Shown: positions 23,801 through 33,946, counted from the stretch's first letter. The stretch: DNA of 49,487 nucleotides from Chloroflexaceae bacterium (GCA_025057155.1 JANWYD010000025.1:1-49487), one strand, 5' to 3'. The notes: generated from the sequence alone by a model not told the origin. Made by a program: numbers and translations.

Positions 23801-23876
23801 TGGTGCCAAGGGCCGGATTTGAACCGGCGACCCTCGCATTTTCAGTGCGATGCTCTACCGGCTGAGCTACCTTGGC
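23801..23876 (-). tRNA. tRNA-Phe (GAA)
   Basis: The minus strand folds as a 76-base tRNA. The acceptor GCCAAGG pairs with CCTTGGC, followed by A and an encoded CCA. The anticodon loop is CTGAAAA with anticodon GAA, and the T arm is GGTTCAAATCC. Confidence 0.97.
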
Positions 23877-23898
23877 GCACCGGCGAACGAGGATGAAC

Positions 23899-23973
23899 TG
23901 GTGGGCGATGACGGGATCGAACCGCCGACACCCTCGGTGTAAGCGAGGTGCTCTACCGCTGAGCTAATCGCCC
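23899..23973 (-). tRNA. tRNA-Val (TAC)
   Basis: A 75-base tRNA with acceptor GGGCGAT pairing ATCGCCC, encoded ACCA end, anticodon loop CTTACAC with TAC, and T loop TTCGATC. It lies 22 bases from the tRNA-Phe and is probably cotranscribed. Confidence 0.97.
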
Positions 23974-23982
23974 GACCGCCCG

Positions 23983-24072
<90 letters not shown>

Positions 24073-24111
24073 GTGATCCTCGATTGATTATACGTCGCCG
24101 GGGGCGGCTTG

Positions 24112-25161
24112 TCAAACGGCCAGCTCGGCCCGCAGGGCGTCGAGCTCGGAGGCAAGGGAACGGCGGAGCGCGGCCCGGCTTTCCGCGGGCAGGAAGCTGG
24201 CGGTGGCGGCCGTAAGCACGGCGGCGCAGAGGTCGTCGGCGGTGAAGCCGAAGTGGATGGCGGCGCGGCGGTACTCCTCGGTCAGGGTAGTGTGGAAGAA
24301 GGTCGGGTCGTCGGAGTTGATGGTCAGCGGCACGCCAGCGGCGCGGAGGCGCGGCAGGGGGTGGGTCTCCCAGGAGGGCACCGCACCGGTGAGCAGGTTG
24401 CTGGTAGGGCAGATATCGAGCACCACGCCGCGTTCGCGGAGGGTGACGACAAGCTCCGGGTCGTCCACGGCGCGAATGCCGTGGCCCAGGCGCGTAATGC
24501 CCAGGGCATTGATCGCCCCCCATACGCTGGCCGGACCGACCACCTCGCCGGCATGCGCCATCAAGCCAAGACCGGCGGCGCGAGCGGCGGCAAAGAGGGG
24601 AGCGAAGGGTTCGGGGGGATGGCCAATCTCATTCCCGCCGATGGACCAGCCGACCACGCCGCGCGGCCGCATAGCGCGGGCTACTTCAAGCACGGGCCAT
24701 GCCGGCTCGGTGCCATAGCCGCGCCCGTAGTCGAGCACCAGCCGCACCTGGGCGCCACCGTCGCGCTCCACGCGGGCAAAGCCGGCCATGGCCCCTTCAA
24801 TGGCCTCGCGCAGATCCACTCCGCGGTTGATATGCTGCATTGGCGAGATCATCACCTCGGCGTAGCGCACCTGCTGCTCGCTCAGGTCAAGACCGAGTTC
24901 GTAGGCCAGGCGCTCAAAGTCTTCGCCGTAGACAATGGCGCGGGCCAGGTCCATGAACACAGCGAGGAACTCGCCGAAATCGCGGTAGCGGAACAGGGCG
25001 GCTACATCGGCCTCGCTGCGCGCGCCGAGGTTCAGCCCGTTGCGCCGGGCGAGTTCGAGCAGCGTCCGGGGTGTAACGGCGCCTTCGAGATGGAGGTGGA
25101 GTTCGACCTTGGGCATGCGCCGGATGAACTGCTCGAGCTGGAGAGGAAGGACGCTCGGCAT
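24112..25161 (-). CDS. add: Adenosine deaminase family protein
   Basis: The 349-residue TIM-barrel hydrolase has the metal and substrate motifs of the family: HLHLEGA near residue 22, HAGE near 200, LGHGIRA near 227, and the Asp pair in NSDDPTFF near 283. The segment WSIGGNEIG replaces the usual DLAGDE. It deaminates adenosine to inosine, or a close relative such as aminodeoxyfutalosine; sequence alone does not decide this. It is 3 bases after prfA and in the same operon. Confidence 0.9.
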   Translation of the reverse strand: MPSVLPLQLEQFIRRMPKVELHLHLEGAVTPRTLLELARRNGLNLGARSEADVAALFRYRDFGEFLAVFMDLARAIVYGEDFERLAYELGLDLSEQQVRYAEVMISPMQHINRGVDLREAIEGAMAGFARVERDGGAQVRLVLDYGRGYGTEPAWPVLEVARAMRPRGVVGWSIGGNEIGHPPEPFAPLFAAARAAGLGLMAHAGEVVGPASVWGAINALGITRLGHGIRAVDDPELVVTLRERGVVLDICPTSNLLTGAVPSWETHPLPRLRAAGVPLTINSDDPTFFHTTLTEEYRRAAIHFGFTADDLCAAVLTAATASFLPAESRAALRRSLASELDALRAELAV

Positions 25162-25164
25162 TTC

Positions 25165-26247
25165 TCAGGCAATACCCGACGCCTTGAGCCGTTCGGCGTT
25201 GTCATGAACAATCAAGGCGTCAATAATCCGGCTCAAATCGCCATCGAGGATGGCGGGCAGATTGGAGAAGTTCTGCCCGATGCGATGGTCGGTCACGCGA
25301 TCCTGGGGGAAGTTGTAGGTGCGGATCTTCTCGGCGCGCTCGCCGGCGCCCACCTGGGCCAGGCGCGAGGTTCCCAGTTCGCGTTCTTTCTTCTCCTGCT
25401 CGCGAGCGTAGAGCCGGGCGCGCAGCACGGTCATAGCCTTCTCTTTGTTCTTAATCTGCGAACGCCCATCCTGGCAGGTGACGACAATCTCATCGGGGGT
25501 GCCGGGCCGGTACACCAGACGCACAGCCGAGTCGGTAGTATTGACGCCCTGCCCGCCGTGCCCGCCAGAGCGAAACACATCTACGCGCAGATCCTCGGGC
25601 CGGATCTCGACGGTAGCTTCCTCGACCTCGGGGAGCACGGCGACCGTCGCGGTGGACGTATGGATGCGCCCGCGGGCCTCAGTCGCGGGCACGCGCTGCA
25701 CCCGATGCACGCCGCCTTCGTACTTGAGCAGGCTATAGGCGCCCTCGCCGCGGATCTCGAAGATAATCTCCTTGAAGCCGCCGGGACCATTTTCGGTGGC
25801 GCTGTCAACCTCGACCTTCCAGCCGCGCTCTTCGGCGAAGCGCGAGTACATACGGAAGAGGTCGGCGGCAAAGAGCGCGGCCTCGTCGCCTCCCTCGCCC
25901 TGACGGATCTCCATTATGACGTCGCGAGAGTCGTTTGGATCACGCGGGAGAAGCAAGACGCGCAGTTCCTGCTCGAGGGCCTCCAGGCGCGCGCGCTGGT
26001 GCTGGAGCTCCTCCTGAGCGAGTGCACGCAGCTCAGGGTCATCGGCCTCGTGCAGGACGGCGCTGGCCTCATCGGCAGCGCGGCGGGCCTGTTTATAGTC
26101 GCGATAGGCGGCGACAACAGGTTCGAGATCGCGCTGCTCGCGGGCATACCGCTGCAACAGGGAGGGATTGCTCACCACCTCGGGGCGGGCGAGCAACTCG
26201 CCAAGTTCCTCGTAGCGCGCTTCAACAGCAGCAAGTTTATCAAACAT
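25165..26247 (-). CDS. prfA: Peptide chain release factor 1
   Basis: The 360-residue protein reads UAA and UAG and triggers peptide release at the ribosome. The tripeptide anticodon PAT is in QRVPATEARGRIHT. The catalytic GGQ is in GSGGHGGQGVNTTDSAVRL near residue 231. The C-terminal signature NFPQDRVTDHRIG is present. Length is normal for RF1, and the PAT motif rules out RF2. A GAGGACC ribosome site precedes the ATG. Confidence 0.97.
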   Translation of the reverse strand: MFDKLAAVEARYEELGELLARPEVVSNPSLLQRYAREQRDLEPVVAAYRDYKQARRAADEASAVLHEADDPELRALAQEELQHQRARLEALEQELRVLLLPRDPNDSRDVIMEIRQGEGGDEAALFAADLFRMYSRFAEERGWKVEVDSATENGPGGFKEIIFEIRGEGAYSLLKYEGGVHRVQRVPATEARGRIHTSTATVAVLPEVEEATVEIRPEDLRVDVFRSGGHGGQGVNTTDSAVRLVYRPGTPDEIVVTCQDGRSQIKNKEKAMTVLRARLYAREQEKKERELGTSRLAQVGAGERAEKIRTYNFPQDRVTDHRIGQNFSNLPAILDGDLSRIIDALIVHDNAERLKASGIA

Positions 26248-26297
26248 TCTCGGTCCTCAGGTGTTTATCCGGGAATGCTCAGAGCCAGGATCAAGTT

Positions 26298-26316
26298 AGG
26301 GAGACCAGATTTCCCT
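26298..26316 (+). repeat. Copy of the 19-nt hairpin family
   Basis: AGGGAGACCAGATTTCCCT followed by ATGCC. Stem position 1 changes G to A with its partner C to T, keeping the pair; position 6 makes a G-T pair. It lies about 50 bases upstream of prfA on the opposite strand. The rest of 26248-26430 shows no gene. Confidence 0.55.
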
Positions 26317-26430
26317 ATGCCTCATCGCCGAGCGTTAACTAGCCCGACAGCGATTAGCGCACGGGGACATCGGATTTCGCCGCGCCCCGGCTTGAGCTAC
26401 AAAGCCAGAAAATAGCGTTTCTCGCGAACC

Positions 26431-26478
26431 ACATAATAAGAGCACGGGACGACGAGCAACGGCCCGTCGGACCCGTGC
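26431..26478 (-). terminator. Intrinsic terminator after rpsU
   Basis: On the minus strand GCACGGG (26478-26472) pairs with CCCGTGC (26448-26442), with an inner CGACG/CGTCG pair. It is followed by TCTTATTATGT. Confidence 0.7.
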
Positions 26479-26497
26479 CAACATCATCAACATGCAG

Positions 26498-26689
26498 CTA
26501 AAGGCCCTTCGCCATCTTCTTGCGCCGGTTGCGCTCGGCGCGGCGTCGTTTCTCCTTGCGCTGTTCGCTCTTTGAAATGAAGTGCATCTTCTCGCGGTAC
26601 GTCTTCGTAATGCGCTCGGAGATCACGCCCTTATTAAAGCGACGGATCAGTTGCTCGACCGTCTCGCCTTCGCGACGTTCTACACGCAT
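26498..26689 (-). CDS. rpsU: 30S ribosomal protein S21
   Basis: The 63-residue basic protein matches S21: MRVERREGETVEQLIRRFNK at the N terminus, then EKMHFISKSEQRKEKRRRAERNRRKKMAKGL. It binds near the anti-Shine-Dalgarno region of the 30S subunit. The start at MRVERR is chosen over an upstream in-frame start that adds unrelated residues, because the family begins this way. No strong ribosome site is visible. Confidence 0.92.
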   Translation of the reverse strand: MRVERREGETVEQLIRRFNKGVISERITKTYREKMHFISKSEQRKEKRRRAERNRRKKMAKGL

Positions 26690-27151
26690 AGCTCTGTCGT
26701 TTGACGTGCGCGGCCACCGCAGTGGTCCGGGCATTAGTTGGAGCGCGGGGTATCGCCCCGCCCGGAATATCCGCGTTCGTCAATCGCCTGCTCACCCCCT
26801 TTGCCACAGATTTGGTGGACCCCGCACAGCTAACAGAGCCGTTGATGCAACACCATCCATAGTATAGACGAAGGAGTGCATTTGTGCAAGATAGCCGCTG
26901 CGCTGGCCGACGCCGGGCCTCAAGGCAGGCGCCGCTACTCCGCTCATTCCAGTGATGATGGTGGGCGGCTGCGCCGCCCTGAACCTCGTCGCCGAAGGCG
27001 GAAACGGCATCGGCCGTTCGTGTCGCGGTACGGCTGCTTCGGCAAGAGGGAGCCGGTGTTACAATGGACATAGACCAGAAATCCGGCAGGGTGCGGCTCT
27101 TCCAAGCCTTTGCAATCCACAGCCCGGTGTTCAGATTAGCGAGGAAGTGCA
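26690..27151. other. Intergenic region between rpsU and glgX
   Basis: No gene is supported. It holds the rpsU leader and promoter and, near 27058-27063, a TACAAT that could serve as a -10 for glgX with a weak -35. Several short GC-rich inverted repeats occur between 26900 and 27050. Confidence 0.5.
26861..26889 (-). promoter_or_regulatory. Probable promoter of rpsU
   Basis: On the minus strand TTGCAC (26884-26889), 17 bases, TATACT (26861-26866). This predicts a leader of about 165 bases before rpsU, which contains a GGGCGGGG...CCCCGC hairpin. Confidence 0.5.
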
Positions 27152-30148
27152 GTGACAACCACGCGCCCCGGCTTGCCCTATCCTCTTGGGGCCACATGGG
27201 ATGGATCGGGCGTCAATTTTGCCCTCTTCTCCGAACACGCGACCGCCGTTGAACTCTGTCTGTTCGACTCTCCCGATGCGCCGCGCGAGTCGGTGCGCAT
27301 CCCGCTTACTACGCAGACCGACCTGGTGTGGCACATCTACATTCCGCATCTGCGGCCCGGCCAGCTCTACGGCTACCGCGTCCACGGTCCCTACGAGCCT
27401 GCCGAGGGTCACCGCTTCAACCCGCATAAACTGCTGATTGACCCCTACGCCAGGGCGCTGCACGGCGACATTCGCTGGCATGACGCCGCCTTCGGCTATA
27501 CGATTCTGCATCCCGATGAAGATTGCTCCTACGACGAGCGCGACAGCGCGCCCTACGTGCCGCGCTGCGTGGTGATTGACCCGACCTTCGACTGGAGCGG
27601 CGACGAGCGGCCCGACCGCCCGCTGCACGACAGCATCATCTACGAGGCCCACGTCAAGGGCCTGACCATGCTGCATCCGGAGATCCCCGACGAGATCCGC
27701 GGCACCTACAGCGCCGTGGCCCATCCGGCGATCATCAACTACCTGCTGGAGCTGGGGGTTACTGCCATCGAGTTGCTGCCGGTGCACCAGTTCACCAACG
27801 ACCGGCTGTTGATCGAGAAGGGTCTGAGCAACTACTGGGGCTACAATACGATCAACTTTTTTGCTCCCGCGACCCAGTATTCCCGCTGCGCTCACCCCGG
27901 CGACCAGGTGCGCGAGTTCAAGCAGATGGTCAAGGCCCTGCACGCCGCAGGCATCGAGGTCATTCTGGACGTGGTCTACAACCATACGGCCGAGGGCAAC
28001 CACATGGGGCCGACGCTCTCGTTCCGCGGGATTGACAATGCGGCCTACTACCGCCTGGTTCCCGGCAACGAGCGTTACTACATGGACTACACCGGCACCG
28101 GCAACACGTTGAACATCGTCCACCCGCGGGTGCTGCAACTGGTGATGGACAGCCTGCGCTACTGGGTGAGCGAAATGCACGTGGACGGCTTTCGCTTCGA
28201 CCTGGCGGCGGCGCTCATGCGCGGCCTCTACGAGGGCGACCAGCTTTCCTCGTTCCTCGACACCATTCAGCAGGACCCTCTGCTGGCCCAGGTGAAGCTG
28301 ATCGCCGAGCCGTGGGACGTGGGTCCCGGAGGCTACCAGGTGGGCAACTTCCCGGTGAACTGGGCGGAGTGGAACGGCAAGTACCGCGATACGGTGCGCC
28401 GGTTCTGGAAGGGCGACGAGGCGCAGGTGGCCGAGCTGGCCTATCGCCTCAGCGGCTCCTCGGACCTCTACCAGCAGAGCGGGCGCAGCCCTCACGCTTC
28501 GATCAACTTCATCACCGCCCACGACGGTTTCACCCTGCGCGACCTGGTGAGCTACAACGAGAAGCATAACGAGGCCAACGGCGAGAACAACAACGATGGC
28601 GAGAGCCATAACAACTCCTGGAACTGCGGCGTCGAAGGCCCCACTGACGACCCGGAGATCAACGCCCTGCGCCTGCGGCAGCAGCGCAACCTCATGGCCA
28701 CCCTGCTGCTCTCCCAGGGTGTGCCGATGATCCTCCACGGCGATGAGCGCGGGCGCACTCAGGGCGGCAACAACAATGTGTATTGCCAGGACAACCCCAT
28801 CGCCTGGATGCGCTGGGATCTCGACGCCGACGGGCGGGCGATGCTGGAGTGGACCCGGCGCCTGATCGCGATGCGCAAGGCGCACCCGGTGCTGCACCGC
28901 GCCACGTTCTTCCAGGGGCGCGAGATCCACGGCGCGGGGGTGCGCGACATTGAGTGGTACCGCCCTGACGGCCAGCAGATGGACGATGACGACTGGAACA
29001 ATGGCATGGTGCGCTGCGTGGGGCTATTGCTGAACGGGCAGTTGATGGAAGAGTTTGACGCCCAGGGCCACCTGCTGCGCGATGACGTGCTGCTGTTGCT
29101 CTTCAACGCCTACCACGAGCCGCTACCCTTCATTCTCCCCGGCGTGGACGGCGGTCCTCTGTGGCAGCCGCTGCTGGACAGCAGCGCCCCTGACGGGCGC
29201 GACGACCTGCCGCCGTTGCCGCCGGGCGGCGTATACCCGCTGCAAGGCCGCTCGGTGGCGGTGCTGAGCCAGGACGGTGCGGCCTGGGCGGCGCTGTATG
29301 GCCGGGTGGAAACCGCGGCGCCTCCGGCTACGGCCCCGTTGCTGGGCGGGCCACCCCCCGAGATGCGCACGGTGGTGGGCAACCTGATTACTATTGCCGC
29401 CTTTCCCAGCCCGCAACTGGATAATCGCCGCGATATCAGCATCTATCTGCCGCCCAGTTATGATGAGGAGACGCGGCGCTACCCGGTGCTCTATATGCAC
29501 GATGGGCAGAACCTCTTCGACGCGGCCACGAGTTACGCCGGAGTGGAGTGGCAGGTGGATGAGACGATGGAGGCGCTGGCCCGCCAGGGTATCGAGGCGA
29601 TTGTGGTCGGCATCGCCAATATGGGCGAGCGGCGCATAGCGGAGTACAGCCCCTTTACCAGCGCCGAGAATGGAGTGGGCCTGGGCGACGCCTACCTGGC
29701 CTTTATCACCGATACCCTCAAACCGCACATTGACCGGAGCTTTCGCACCCGGCCCGAACCGGAGCACACGGGGATCATCGGCTCGTCCCTCGGCGGCCTG
29801 ATCAGCCTCTACGCCCTTTTCCGCCGGCCTGACGTGTTTGGTCTGGCCGGGGCCCTCAGCCCGTCGCTCTGGTTCGCCAACGGCGCCTTTTTCGCCTACC
29901 TGGCGGCTACCGACCACGCGCCGGGCCGGATCTACCTCGATGTGGGCACGGGCGAGCAGCCAGAGATGCAGAGAACCGCCCGGCGGCTGCGCCGTCTGCT
30001 CCTGGCGCGCGGTTACGACCGCGAGCGCCTGCGTTACCTCGAAGTGAAGGATGCCCGCCATACGGAGGCTGACTGGGCCGCGCGCTTCCCCGCTGTGGCG
30101 ACCTGGTTGCTGACGGGCAGGAGCGCCAGGCCGGACAGGCTGCCGTAG
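27152..30148 (+). CDS. glgX: GlgX-type glycogen debranching enzyme fused to a C-terminal esterase domain
   Basis: The 998-residue protein has an N-terminal CBM48 (about 8-110) and a GH13 catalytic barrel of the isoamylase/GlgX type. The nucleophile Asp is in GFRFDLA near 350, the acid Glu in IAEPWD near 386, and the third Asp in TAHDGF near 458. The GlgX domain ends near residue 735. After a Pro/Ala linker comes an Esterase D/Fes-like alpha/beta hydrolase with [25 protein letters not shown] and the nucleophile Ser in IIGSSLGG near 878. The catalytic His is probably in [10 protein letters not shown] near the end. The start is GTG 27152 after GAGGAAG. The debranching part should hydrolyse alpha-1,6 linkages in glycogen. 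What the esterase acts on is unknown. Confidence 0.92.
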   Translation: MTTTRPGLPYPLGATWDGSGVNFALFSEHATAVELCLFDSPDAPRESVRIPLTTQTDLVWHIYIPHLRPGQLYGYRVHGPYEPAEGHRFNPHKLLIDPYARALHGDIRWHDAAFGYTILHPDEDCSYDERDSAPYVPRCVVIDPTFDWSGDERPDRPLHDSIIYEAHVKGLTMLHPEIPDEIRGTYSAVAHPAIINYLLELGVTAIELLPVHQFTNDRLLIEKGLSNYWGYNTINFFAPATQYSRCAHPGDQVREFKQMVKALHAAGIEVILDVVYNHTAEGNHMGPTLSFRGIDNAAYYRLVPGNERYYMDYTGTGNTLNIVHPRVLQLVMDSLRYWVSEMHVDGFRFDLAAALMRGLYEGDQLSSFLDTIQQDPLLAQVKLIAEPWDVGPGGYQVGNFPVNWAEWNGKYRDTVRRFWKGDEAQVAELAYRLSGSSDLYQQSGRSPHASINFITAHDGFTLRDLVSYNEKHNEANGENNNDGESHNNSWNCGVEGPTDDPEINALRLRQQRNLMATLLLSQGVPMILHGDERGRTQGGNNNVYCQDNPIAWMRWDLDADGRAMLEWTRRLIAMRKAHPVLHRATFFQGREIHGAGVRDIEWYRPDGQQMDDDDWNNGMVRCVGLLLNGQLMEEFDAQGHLLRDDVLLLLFNAYHEPLPFILPGVDGGPLWQPLLDSSAPDGRDDLPPLPPGGVYPLQGRSVAVLSQDGAAWAALYGRVETAAPPATAPLLGGPPPEMRTVVGNLITIAAFPSPQLDNRRDISIYLPPSYDEETRRYPVLYMHDGQNLFDAATSYAGVEWQVDETMEALARQGIEAIVVGIANMGERRIAEYSPFTSAENGVGLGDAYLAFITDTLKPHIDRSFRTRPEPEHTGIIGSSLGGLISLYALFRRPDVFGLAGALSPSLWFANGAFFAYLAATDHAPGRIYLDVGTGEQPEMQRTARRLRRLLLARGYDRERLRYLEVKDARHTEADWAARFPAVATWLLTGRSARPDRLP

Positions 30149-30245
30149 GCGGCGACTGATGACGAAACCGGCAGACTGCGCGAGCGCCTTGTGCATCCGG
30201 CTCTCTGGAGGGCGGAGTCGCTGGCAGACGCGACTGTTCCGCAAC

Positions 30246-30254
30246 TGGTATAAT
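30246..30254 (+). promoter_or_regulatory. Extended -10 promoter directly at the start codon of the peptide-binding protein gene
   Basis: TGGTATAAT, with a perfect TATAAT at 30249-30254. Only 6 bases separate it from ATG 30261, so transcription should begin at the A of the start codon and the mRNA would be leaderless. No ribosome site is seen, in agreement. The -35 is weak. Confidence 0.7.
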
Positions 30255-30260
30255 GGGCGC

Positions 30261-31994
30261 ATGAGCATGCTTCCCACCCGTCGCCTGTTCTGGACCAGCC
30301 TGGTCGCGGCCCTGACGTTCCTGGCGGTGCTGGCCGGCTGCGACCTTGCCAGTGGTCCCTTCGCTTCCGCCCCTGGCGCGCCCGCTGCCCCCTCGCCCCC
30401 GGCCACCATCGCGCCGCCGACGCCGACGGCGCTGCCCCGCGGCGGCAATCTGACGGTGCGGCTGGAAGCCGACATCCCTGATCTGCGTCCCTGGCAGCCA
30501 CGCACGCGCGGCGAAGAGCAGGTAATCGGCCTGCTTTATGGAGGGCTGATGCGGCTGGACGCCCAACTGCGCCCTGTGCCCGATCTCGCCGAACGCTGGG
30601 AGACGACTCCTGATGGCCGGACGTTGACCTTCACGTTGCGCAGCGGTCTGACCTGGCACGACGGCGCGCCGCTCGACGCCTCGGACGTGCTTTTTACCCT
30701 GGAACGGCTGCGGGGGCTGCCGATGACCTCGACGGCGCTGCTGGCCGATCTGCGCTACATCAGCGCGGCCACGGCCCCGACGAGCAACACCGTGGTGCTG
30801 ACGCTGACCAGCCGCTTCGCTCCCCTCCTGGCCTCGCTGGCCGTGCCGGTGCTGCCCGCCCATGTGCTGGAGAACCGCGACTTCGGCAGTTTCAACTTCT
30901 GGGAGGCGCCGGTAGGCAGCGGTCCCTTCCGGCTGGCCGAGCGTGATCCCGGGCGCGCTATCGTACTCGAACGCTTCGAGAACTTTCACCGCGGGGCGCC
31001 GCTGCTCGACCGGGTGGCCTTCGTCGTGGCGCCCGATCCCGAGGTGGCCCGTCAGGCCCTCACCGACGGTCGGCTGCTGCTGGCGGAGTTGCCCTGGAGC
31101 GATCCGACCTCGCTGGCCGCCCGCCTGCCCGGCGCGTACCTGAGTTCGTACCCGGAGAATGGGTACTACTTCCTGGGCTTCAATCTGCGCGAAGGGCGGC
31201 CCTTCGCCGACCGGCGCCTGCGCCGCGCGCTGGCGCTGGCAGTGGACGTGCCCCGGCTGGTCGAGGCGGCAACGAACGGTCAGGGCATGCCCATCAACTC
31301 AACCGCGCTTCCCGGTTCCTGGGCCGATCTCACCCCTCCGCCCCGCGGAGGCGCCGATCTCGAGGCGGCGCGGGCGCTGCTCGACGAGGCAGGGTGGACG
31401 TTGCCCGCGGGGGCGACCATTCGCGAGCGGGAGGGCAAACCGCTGCGCGCCACGCTTTACGTGCGCGGCGACGACCAGCGACGCGTCGCGGCGGCCACGC
31501 GCATCGCCGAGACGGCCGCGGCGATTGGCATGCAGATTGAGGTGCAGCCCGCCGACTTCGCCTCGGTGATCCTGGCGCGGTACGCCCCGCCCTTTGATTT
31601 TGACCTGCTGCTGGGAAGCTGGAGCAATGGCGCCGGCGACCCCGACTTTGCCGATGTGATGTTCTACGACCCCGACGATTTCGCGCTGTTTCACTCCAGC
31701 CAGCTTATCCAGGGCGAGAGCGATAAACGTTCGACGCGCAACTTCGTCGGCTTTAGCGACCCGGCCTACGATAACCAGGCCCAGGCCGCCCGCCAGCTCT
31801 ACAGTCTTGAGGAGCGCGCCGCGGCGATCGCCCAGGCCCAGGCGCGCGTCGCCGAAGAGTTGCCGTACCTTTTTCTCTGGGCTGATCGTCTGCCCGTGGC
31901 CCTCAACGGGCGTGTAACCACCCTGGACGGCCCGGTGACGCTCGCGTCGCCGCTGTATATGTGGAACATCGAACGCTGGCATCTCTTGCCATGA
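30261..31994 (+). CDS. ABC transporter substrate-binding lipoprotein, family 5 (peptide type)
   Basis: The 577-residue product has a lipoprotein signal peptide with lipobox VLAGC near residue 25, then a Pro/Ala linker. The SBP family 5 fold follows: LYGGLMRLD, LAERWETTPDGRTLTFTLRSGLTWHDG near 120-150, VDVPRLVEAA and GSWSNGAGDPDF near 450. It should bind oligopeptides, nickel or a similar ligand at the outer membrane face or cell surface. No ABC permease or ATPase gene is adjacent, so it is an orphan. It overlaps the next gene by 4 bases (ATGA). Confidence 0.92.
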   Translation: MSMLPTRRLFWTSLVAALTFLAVLAGCDLASGPFASAPGAPAAPSPPATIAPPTPTALPRGGNLTVRLEADIPDLRPWQPRTRGEEQVIGLLYGGLMRLDAQLRPVPDLAERWETTPDGRTLTFTLRSGLTWHDGAPLDASDVLFTLERLRGLPMTSTALLADLRYISAATAPTSNTVVLTLTSRFAPLLASLAVPVLPAHVLENRDFGSFNFWEAPVGSGPFRLAERDPGRAIVLERFENFHRGAPLLDRVAFVVAPDPEVARQALTDGRLLLAELPWSDPTSLAARLPGAYLSSYPENGYYFLGFNLREGRPFADRRLRRALALAVDVPRLVEAATNGQGMPINSTALPGSWADLTPPPRGGADLEAARALLDEAGWTLPAGATIREREGKPLRATLYVRGDDQRRVAAATRIAETAAAIGMQIEVQPADFASVILARYAPPFDFDLLLGSWSNGAGDPDFADVMFYDPDDFALFHSSQLIQGESDKRSTRNFVGFSDPAYDNQAQAARQLYSLEERAAAIAQAQARVAEELPYLFLWADRLPVALNGRVTTLDGPVTLASPLYMWNIERWHLLP

Positions 31995-33022
31995 ACCCCT
32001 TCACCCAACGCGAGCGCATCACCGACCCTGAACGCTTCGCCGGGCGCTGGCGCGAGGTCGGAATGGTCTTCGAGCGCATTGAGGCTCGCCGCCCGGTATT
32101 GCTGACCGGGGCGCGCGGCACGGGCAAATCGTCGTTGCTGACCCACGTGGGGCAGTCGGCGGGCGCGGTGCTGGAGGATCCGACCCTGGAGGCGCTCTAC
32201 CTCGACCTGGCCCTGCTGCCCGACGCGGCGACGGTCTACCGGCTGATCGCCAGGGCGCTGGGGTGGCGCGGCGATACGCCGGACGCGGTGGAGACGGCCC
32301 TGAGCCGCGCGGGGCGCACGGTGCTGGTGTGCCTGGACCATGCCGAGGCGGCGGTAGAGGCCGGCTGGGGCGCGGATATGCTCGAACGTATGGCTCGCCT
32401 GGCCCGACGAAGCATTCCGGGGGAACCGGGCGGTCTGGTGCCTCGCGGCGACGGGGTCTTCGATCTGCTGCTGGTGGCGGCGGGAGGGGCGACGGCGCCC
32501 GAACTGAGCGAGCCGTTCGCCCAGGTGCGCCTGGGGGCCTTCGCGCCCGCTGAGGTGCGGCTCTTTGCCGAGGCGTACCTGGAGGAGACGGGCGTGACGT
32601 TCACCTCCGCCGAACTGCGCGAAGCGGCCGCGCTGAGCGCCGGCCACCCGGCCTACCTCCAGCGAGCCATGTTCCATCTGTTCGAGGCGCATAGCCGCCC
32701 GGATTATGACTGGCGGGCGGCCTACCTGGCCGAGGCCCGCGAGCGGCCGGTGCCCGGCGCGCCGCTGCCCCCCGAAGCCTTTGTGGGCCAGGGCGACGCG
32801 GCGCGCGATGAGGGCCGGGGCGGCGAACTGGCGACCCGGCAGGCGCCCTCCTCGCTGCCCGCCGCGCCTCTCGGCGGTGACCTGGGAGGGCTGCTCAATG
32901 CGGCATTGCCCCTGGTTCTGGCCCTGATCACCCTGCAGGTCCTCGGAAACTGGTTCGTGGCCGTGGCGGTGCTGGTCGCCGGTTACGGCGTGGTGGCGGC
33001 GCTGGCGCGGCGAGAGCAGTAA
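31991..33022 (+). CDS. AAA/STAND-like ATPase with C-terminal membrane helices
   Basis: The 343-residue protein has a P-loop ATPase domain: MNPFTQRERITDPERFAGR leads into Walker A GARGTGKSS near residue 42, and Walker B is TVLVCLDHAE near 112. A region typical of STAND/AAA NTPases (ELSEPFAQVRLGAFAPAEVRLFAEAYL) follows, then a Pro/Ala linker and two hydrophobic helices (LPLVLALITLQVLGNWFVAVAVLVAGYGVVAAL). The start ATG lies within the stop of the peptide-binding gene, so the two are coupled. It may sense or signal from the inner side of the membrane. The exact role is not known. Confidence 0.78.
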   Translation: MNPFTQRERITDPERFAGRWREVGMVFERIEARRPVLLTGARGTGKSSLLTHVGQSAGAVLEDPTLEALYLDLALLPDAATVYRLIARALGWRGDTPDAVETALSRAGRTVLVCLDHAEAAVEAGWGADMLERMARLARRSIPGEPGGLVPRGDGVFDLLLVAAGGATAPELSEPFAQVRLGAFAPAEVRLFAEAYLEETGVTFTSAELREAAALSAGHPAYLQRAMFHLFEAHSRPDYDWRAAYLAEARERPVPGAPLPPEAFVGQGDAARDEGRGGELATRQAPSSLPAAPLGGDLGGLLNAALPLVLALITLQVLGNWFVAVAVLVAGYGVVAALARREQ

Positions 33023-33025
33023 TAC

Positions 33026-33047
33026 GATTTTGGATTTTGGATTGCGG
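33026..33047 (+). repeat. GATTTTGG/GGATTGC post-stop repeat, copy 2
   Basis: Two tandem GATTTTG units followed by GGATTGCGG, starting 4 bases after the ATPase stop codon. Confidence 0.6.
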
Positions 33048-33125
33048 ACTGGGCGTGTCGGTGAGGTGTGGTGATTGTGAATAGCAAAGCGCATGTGAAA
33101 TCAGATCCAGGGAGAAGGAGGATCA

Positions 33126-33890
33126 ATGCCTGGTCCAAAGAACTACCTGATTGACATGGACGGGGTGCTGGTGCACGGGTCAAAACCCATTCCCGGCGCC
33201 AATGAGTTCATCAAGCGTCTGCGCGCCGCCGGAGCGCCGTTTCTGGTGCTCACCAACAACCCGACCTACACGCCGCGCGACCTGTCGGCGCGTCTGGAAC
33301 GCATCGGTCTGGAAGTGCCGCCAGAGGCGATCTACACCTCGGCGATGGCCACCGCCCGTTTTCTGCACAGCCAGCATCCGGGCGGCACGGCGTATGTGAT
33401 CGGGGAAGCGGGCCTTACCACTGCCCTGCACGACATCGGCTACACCATGACCGATCACGACCCCGACTATGTCGTCGTGGGCGAAACCACCGCGCTGAGC
33501 TATGAACGGCTCACACGGGCGGCGCGGTTCGTGGCGGCGGGCGCGCGCTTCGTCGCCACCAATCCTGACGTGAGCGGCCCCGGTGATGAAGGGATCGTAC
33601 CGGCCTGCGGAGCGATCGCGGCGCTGATCGCCGCCGCCAGCGGCGTGCAGCCGTACTTTGTGGGCAAGCCCAACCCGCTGATGATGCGCACCGCCCTGCG
33701 CACCCTTGGCGCTCACTCCGAAGACTCGGTGATGGTTGGCGACCGGATGGATACCGACATCATCGGCGGCACTGAGAGCGGCATGGAGACCATCCTGGTG
33801 CTTACCGGGGTCACCCGCCGCGAGGATGTGGATCGCTTCCCGTACCGCCCAACGCGGGTGCTGGGGTCGGTGGCAGAGATCGAGGTGTAG
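33126..33890 (+). CDS. HAD-IIA family phosphatase (NagD-like)
   Basis: The 254-residue protein shows HAD motifs: motif [10 protein letters not shown] near residue 10, motif II LVLTNNP near 40, a cap of the IIA type, the Lys of motif III in FVGKPNP, and motif [13 protein letters not shown] near 205. It should dephosphorylate small phosphorylated metabolites such as nucleotides or sugar phosphates. A strong ribosome site, AGGAGG, precedes the ATG. It is likely the end of a unit with the ATPase gene upstream, 103 bases away, though an internal promoter is possible. Confidence 0.92.
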   Translation: MPGPKNYLIDMDGVLVHGSKPIPGANEFIKRLRAAGAPFLVLTNNPTYTPRDLSARLERIGLEVPPEAIYTSAMATARFLHSQHPGGTAYVIGEAGLTTALHDIGYTMTDHDPDYVVVGETTALSYERLTRAARFVAAGARFVATNPDVSGPGDEGIVPACGAIAALIAAASGVQPYFVGKPNPLMMRTALRTLGAHSEDSVMVGDRMDTDIIGGTESGMETILVLTGVTRREDVDRFPYRPTRVLGSVAEIEV

Positions 33891-33923
33891 GGAGGGCTAC
33901 GCCGTACCGCCAATGCTCAAAAA

Positions 33924-33946
33924 AAGGGCCTCCGGGAGGGCTTTTC
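33924..33946. terminator. Bidirectional terminator between convergent genes
   Basis: AAAGGGCCT and AGGGCTTTT form a 9-bp stem with one mismatch around the loop CCGGG. A run of A precedes the left arm and T follows the right arm, so it can stop transcripts from both the phosphatase and the deacetylase genes. Confidence 0.75.

Noticed and set aside
24109-26415. 768-codon open frame on the plus strand across adenosine deaminase and prfA
   Set aside because: Opposite-strand shadow of two clear genes; no domain and wrong composition.
26876-27073. 65-codon open frame upstream of glgX with a GGAG near its start
   Set aside because: Basic low-complexity translation without a domain; its start region overlaps the likely rpsU promoter.
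27131-28930. 599-codon open frame on the minus strand within glgX
   Set aside because: Shadow of the GH13 domain, whose catalytic motifs read on the plus strand.
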